Of a DNA stretch of 64,000 bases, positions 63,636 to 64,000 are shown piece by piece. Numbering within the stretch: the first letter of the stretch is position 1; each line of letters begins with the position of its first letter. A program made the position numbers and the translations under genes. The notes beneath the pieces were generated by a model that saw nothing but the letters and a program-made list of their open reading frames with translations, was not told where the DNA came from and did no database searches. The DNA is from Variovorax sp. Root318D1 (GTDB lineage: Bacteria > Pseudomonadota > Gammaproteobacteria > Burkholderiales > Burkholderiaceae_C), in NCBI RefSeq assembly GCF_001424835.1, contig NZ_LMCQ01000025.1, positions 190,544-254,543 of the forward strand. Reading direction: 5' to 3'.

Positions 63636-64000
63636 TCAGGGGTGGAGCTTCTCGCCCTTGGCGAGCATTTCGACGAACCGTGCGATGCGCAACGCGCGCG
63701 TCTCGGGTTTCTTTGCGCCTTGTATCCTGAAGAGCACTGCATAGCGGTTGTGCGAATCCAGCTTGGCAAAGAAGGCCTTCGCCTTGCCATTCGCATCGAG
63801 CGCGGCCTGCAGGTCGGGCGGCACGATGGCGACGCTCTGGGCATCGTAGGCGGCCTCCCAGCGGCCGTCGGCACGTGCGCGTTCGACCTCGGCCAGGCCG
63901 GCGGGCTGCATGAGGCCTTCTTCGATCAGCTTCAGCGCCTTGTCGCGGTTGATTTTCGACCAGATGCTGCGCGCGGTGCGCGGCGTGAAGCGCTGCAGAA
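63636..64000 (-). CDS. YdeI/OmpD-associated family protein, 5' end missing
   Basis: The frame runs off the right edge without a start. Visible is RFTPRTARSIWSKINRDKA, then LIEEGLMQPAGLAEVERA, DGRWEAAYD, and FFAKLDSHNRYAVLFRIQ, with RALRIARFVEMLAKGEKLHP at the end. This matches the YdeI family (bacteriocin-protection, YdeI/OmpD-associated). The N-terminal part lies outside the window. ATG 63909-63911 inside the frame is not the true start. Confidence 0.85.
   Translation of the reverse strand, partial: LQRFTPRTARSIWSKINRDKALKLIEEGLMQPAGLAEVERARADGRWEAAYDAQSVAIVPPDLQAALDANGKAKAFFAKLDSHNRYAVLFRIQGAKKPETRALRIARFVEMLAKGEKLHP

Overview
The window is GC-rich chromosomal DNA of a betaproteobacterium in the Comamonadaceae, most likely Variovorax. 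The evidence is the strong codon bias, Burkholderiales-style gene neighbourhoods (liu cluster, ahcY-tlyA-metF, rplM-rpsI-erpA, phoH-ybeY beside ruvA), and a protein at 6622-7872 that matches my memory of carboxypeptidase G2 (glucarpidase) almost residue for residue. The glucarpidase source strain RS-16 is, as I recall, now placed in Variovorax. I see no transposase, integrase, phage gene, tRNA, rRNA or CRISPR array. The accessory signal is in dispersed palindromic repeats and a few unusual gene architectures.

Layout. 1-424: gene-free, filled by nested inverted repeats. 425-3828: thiC under a TPP riboswitch, a YchJ-like protein and a LuxR-type regulator. 3844-12235 (minus strand): amidase, acyl-CoA dehydrogenase, glucarpidase-like peptidase, thiolase, aceK, carbonic anhydrase and a LiuR-like MerR regulator. 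12329-12348: a perfect 20-bp palindrome. 12356-17760 (plus): metallo-beta-lactamase-fold hydrolase, a leucine-rich-repeat/protein-kinase fusion overlapping an RluA-type pseudouridine synthase, an SDR oxidoreductase, a HAD phosphatase and a thioredoxin-like protein. 17764-31277: an AraC regulator divergent from a leucine/isovalerate (liu) catabolic cluster: isovaleryl-CoA dehydrogenase, acyl-CoA ligase, both methylcrotonyl-CoA carboxylase subunits, methylglutaconyl-CoA hydratase, a DUF4126 membrane protein and HMG-CoA lyase, with small genes interspersed.

31445-44762: an MHS-type transporter, a periplasmic binding protein, a 1938-residue double UvrA, a polyamine/ornithine pair (ornithine cyclodeaminase and acetylpolyamine amidohydrolase), a Bug-type binding protein and a HAD phosphatase. 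44770-51764: prfC, a phasin, an exported protein, then the methyl-cycle group ahcY (under an SAH riboswitch), tlyA, metF and rlpA. 51796-64000: housekeeping genes rlmJ, rplM-rpsI, erpA, anmK, an M23 endopeptidase, tyrS, a FecR/OmpA-like pair, a CDF transporter, dtd, a methyltransferase, ybeY, phoH, ruvA and an edge-truncated YdeI-family gene.

How they work together. The liu genes convert isovaleryl-CoA via methylcrotonyl-, methylglutaconyl- and HMG-CoA to acetoacetate and acetyl-CoA. The thiolase, phasin and AceK suggest linked acetyl-CoA, polyhydroxybutyrate and glyoxylate-shunt handling. ahcY and metF recycle homocysteine, and the SAH riboswitch ties transcription to the SAH load made by methyltransferases such as TlyA.

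Most worth a second look: (1) a 118-bp duplication at the start of liuD that leaves a 41-codon leader overlapping both neighbours by 8 nt; (2) an inverted REP pair read in frame inside uvrA; (3) the double UvrA itself; (4) the LRR-kinase fusion translationally coupled to a pseudouridine synthase; (5) separation of a LiuR-like regulator and its probable operator from the liu genes, which are instead flanked by an AraC regulator with 21-bp-spaced direct repeats.
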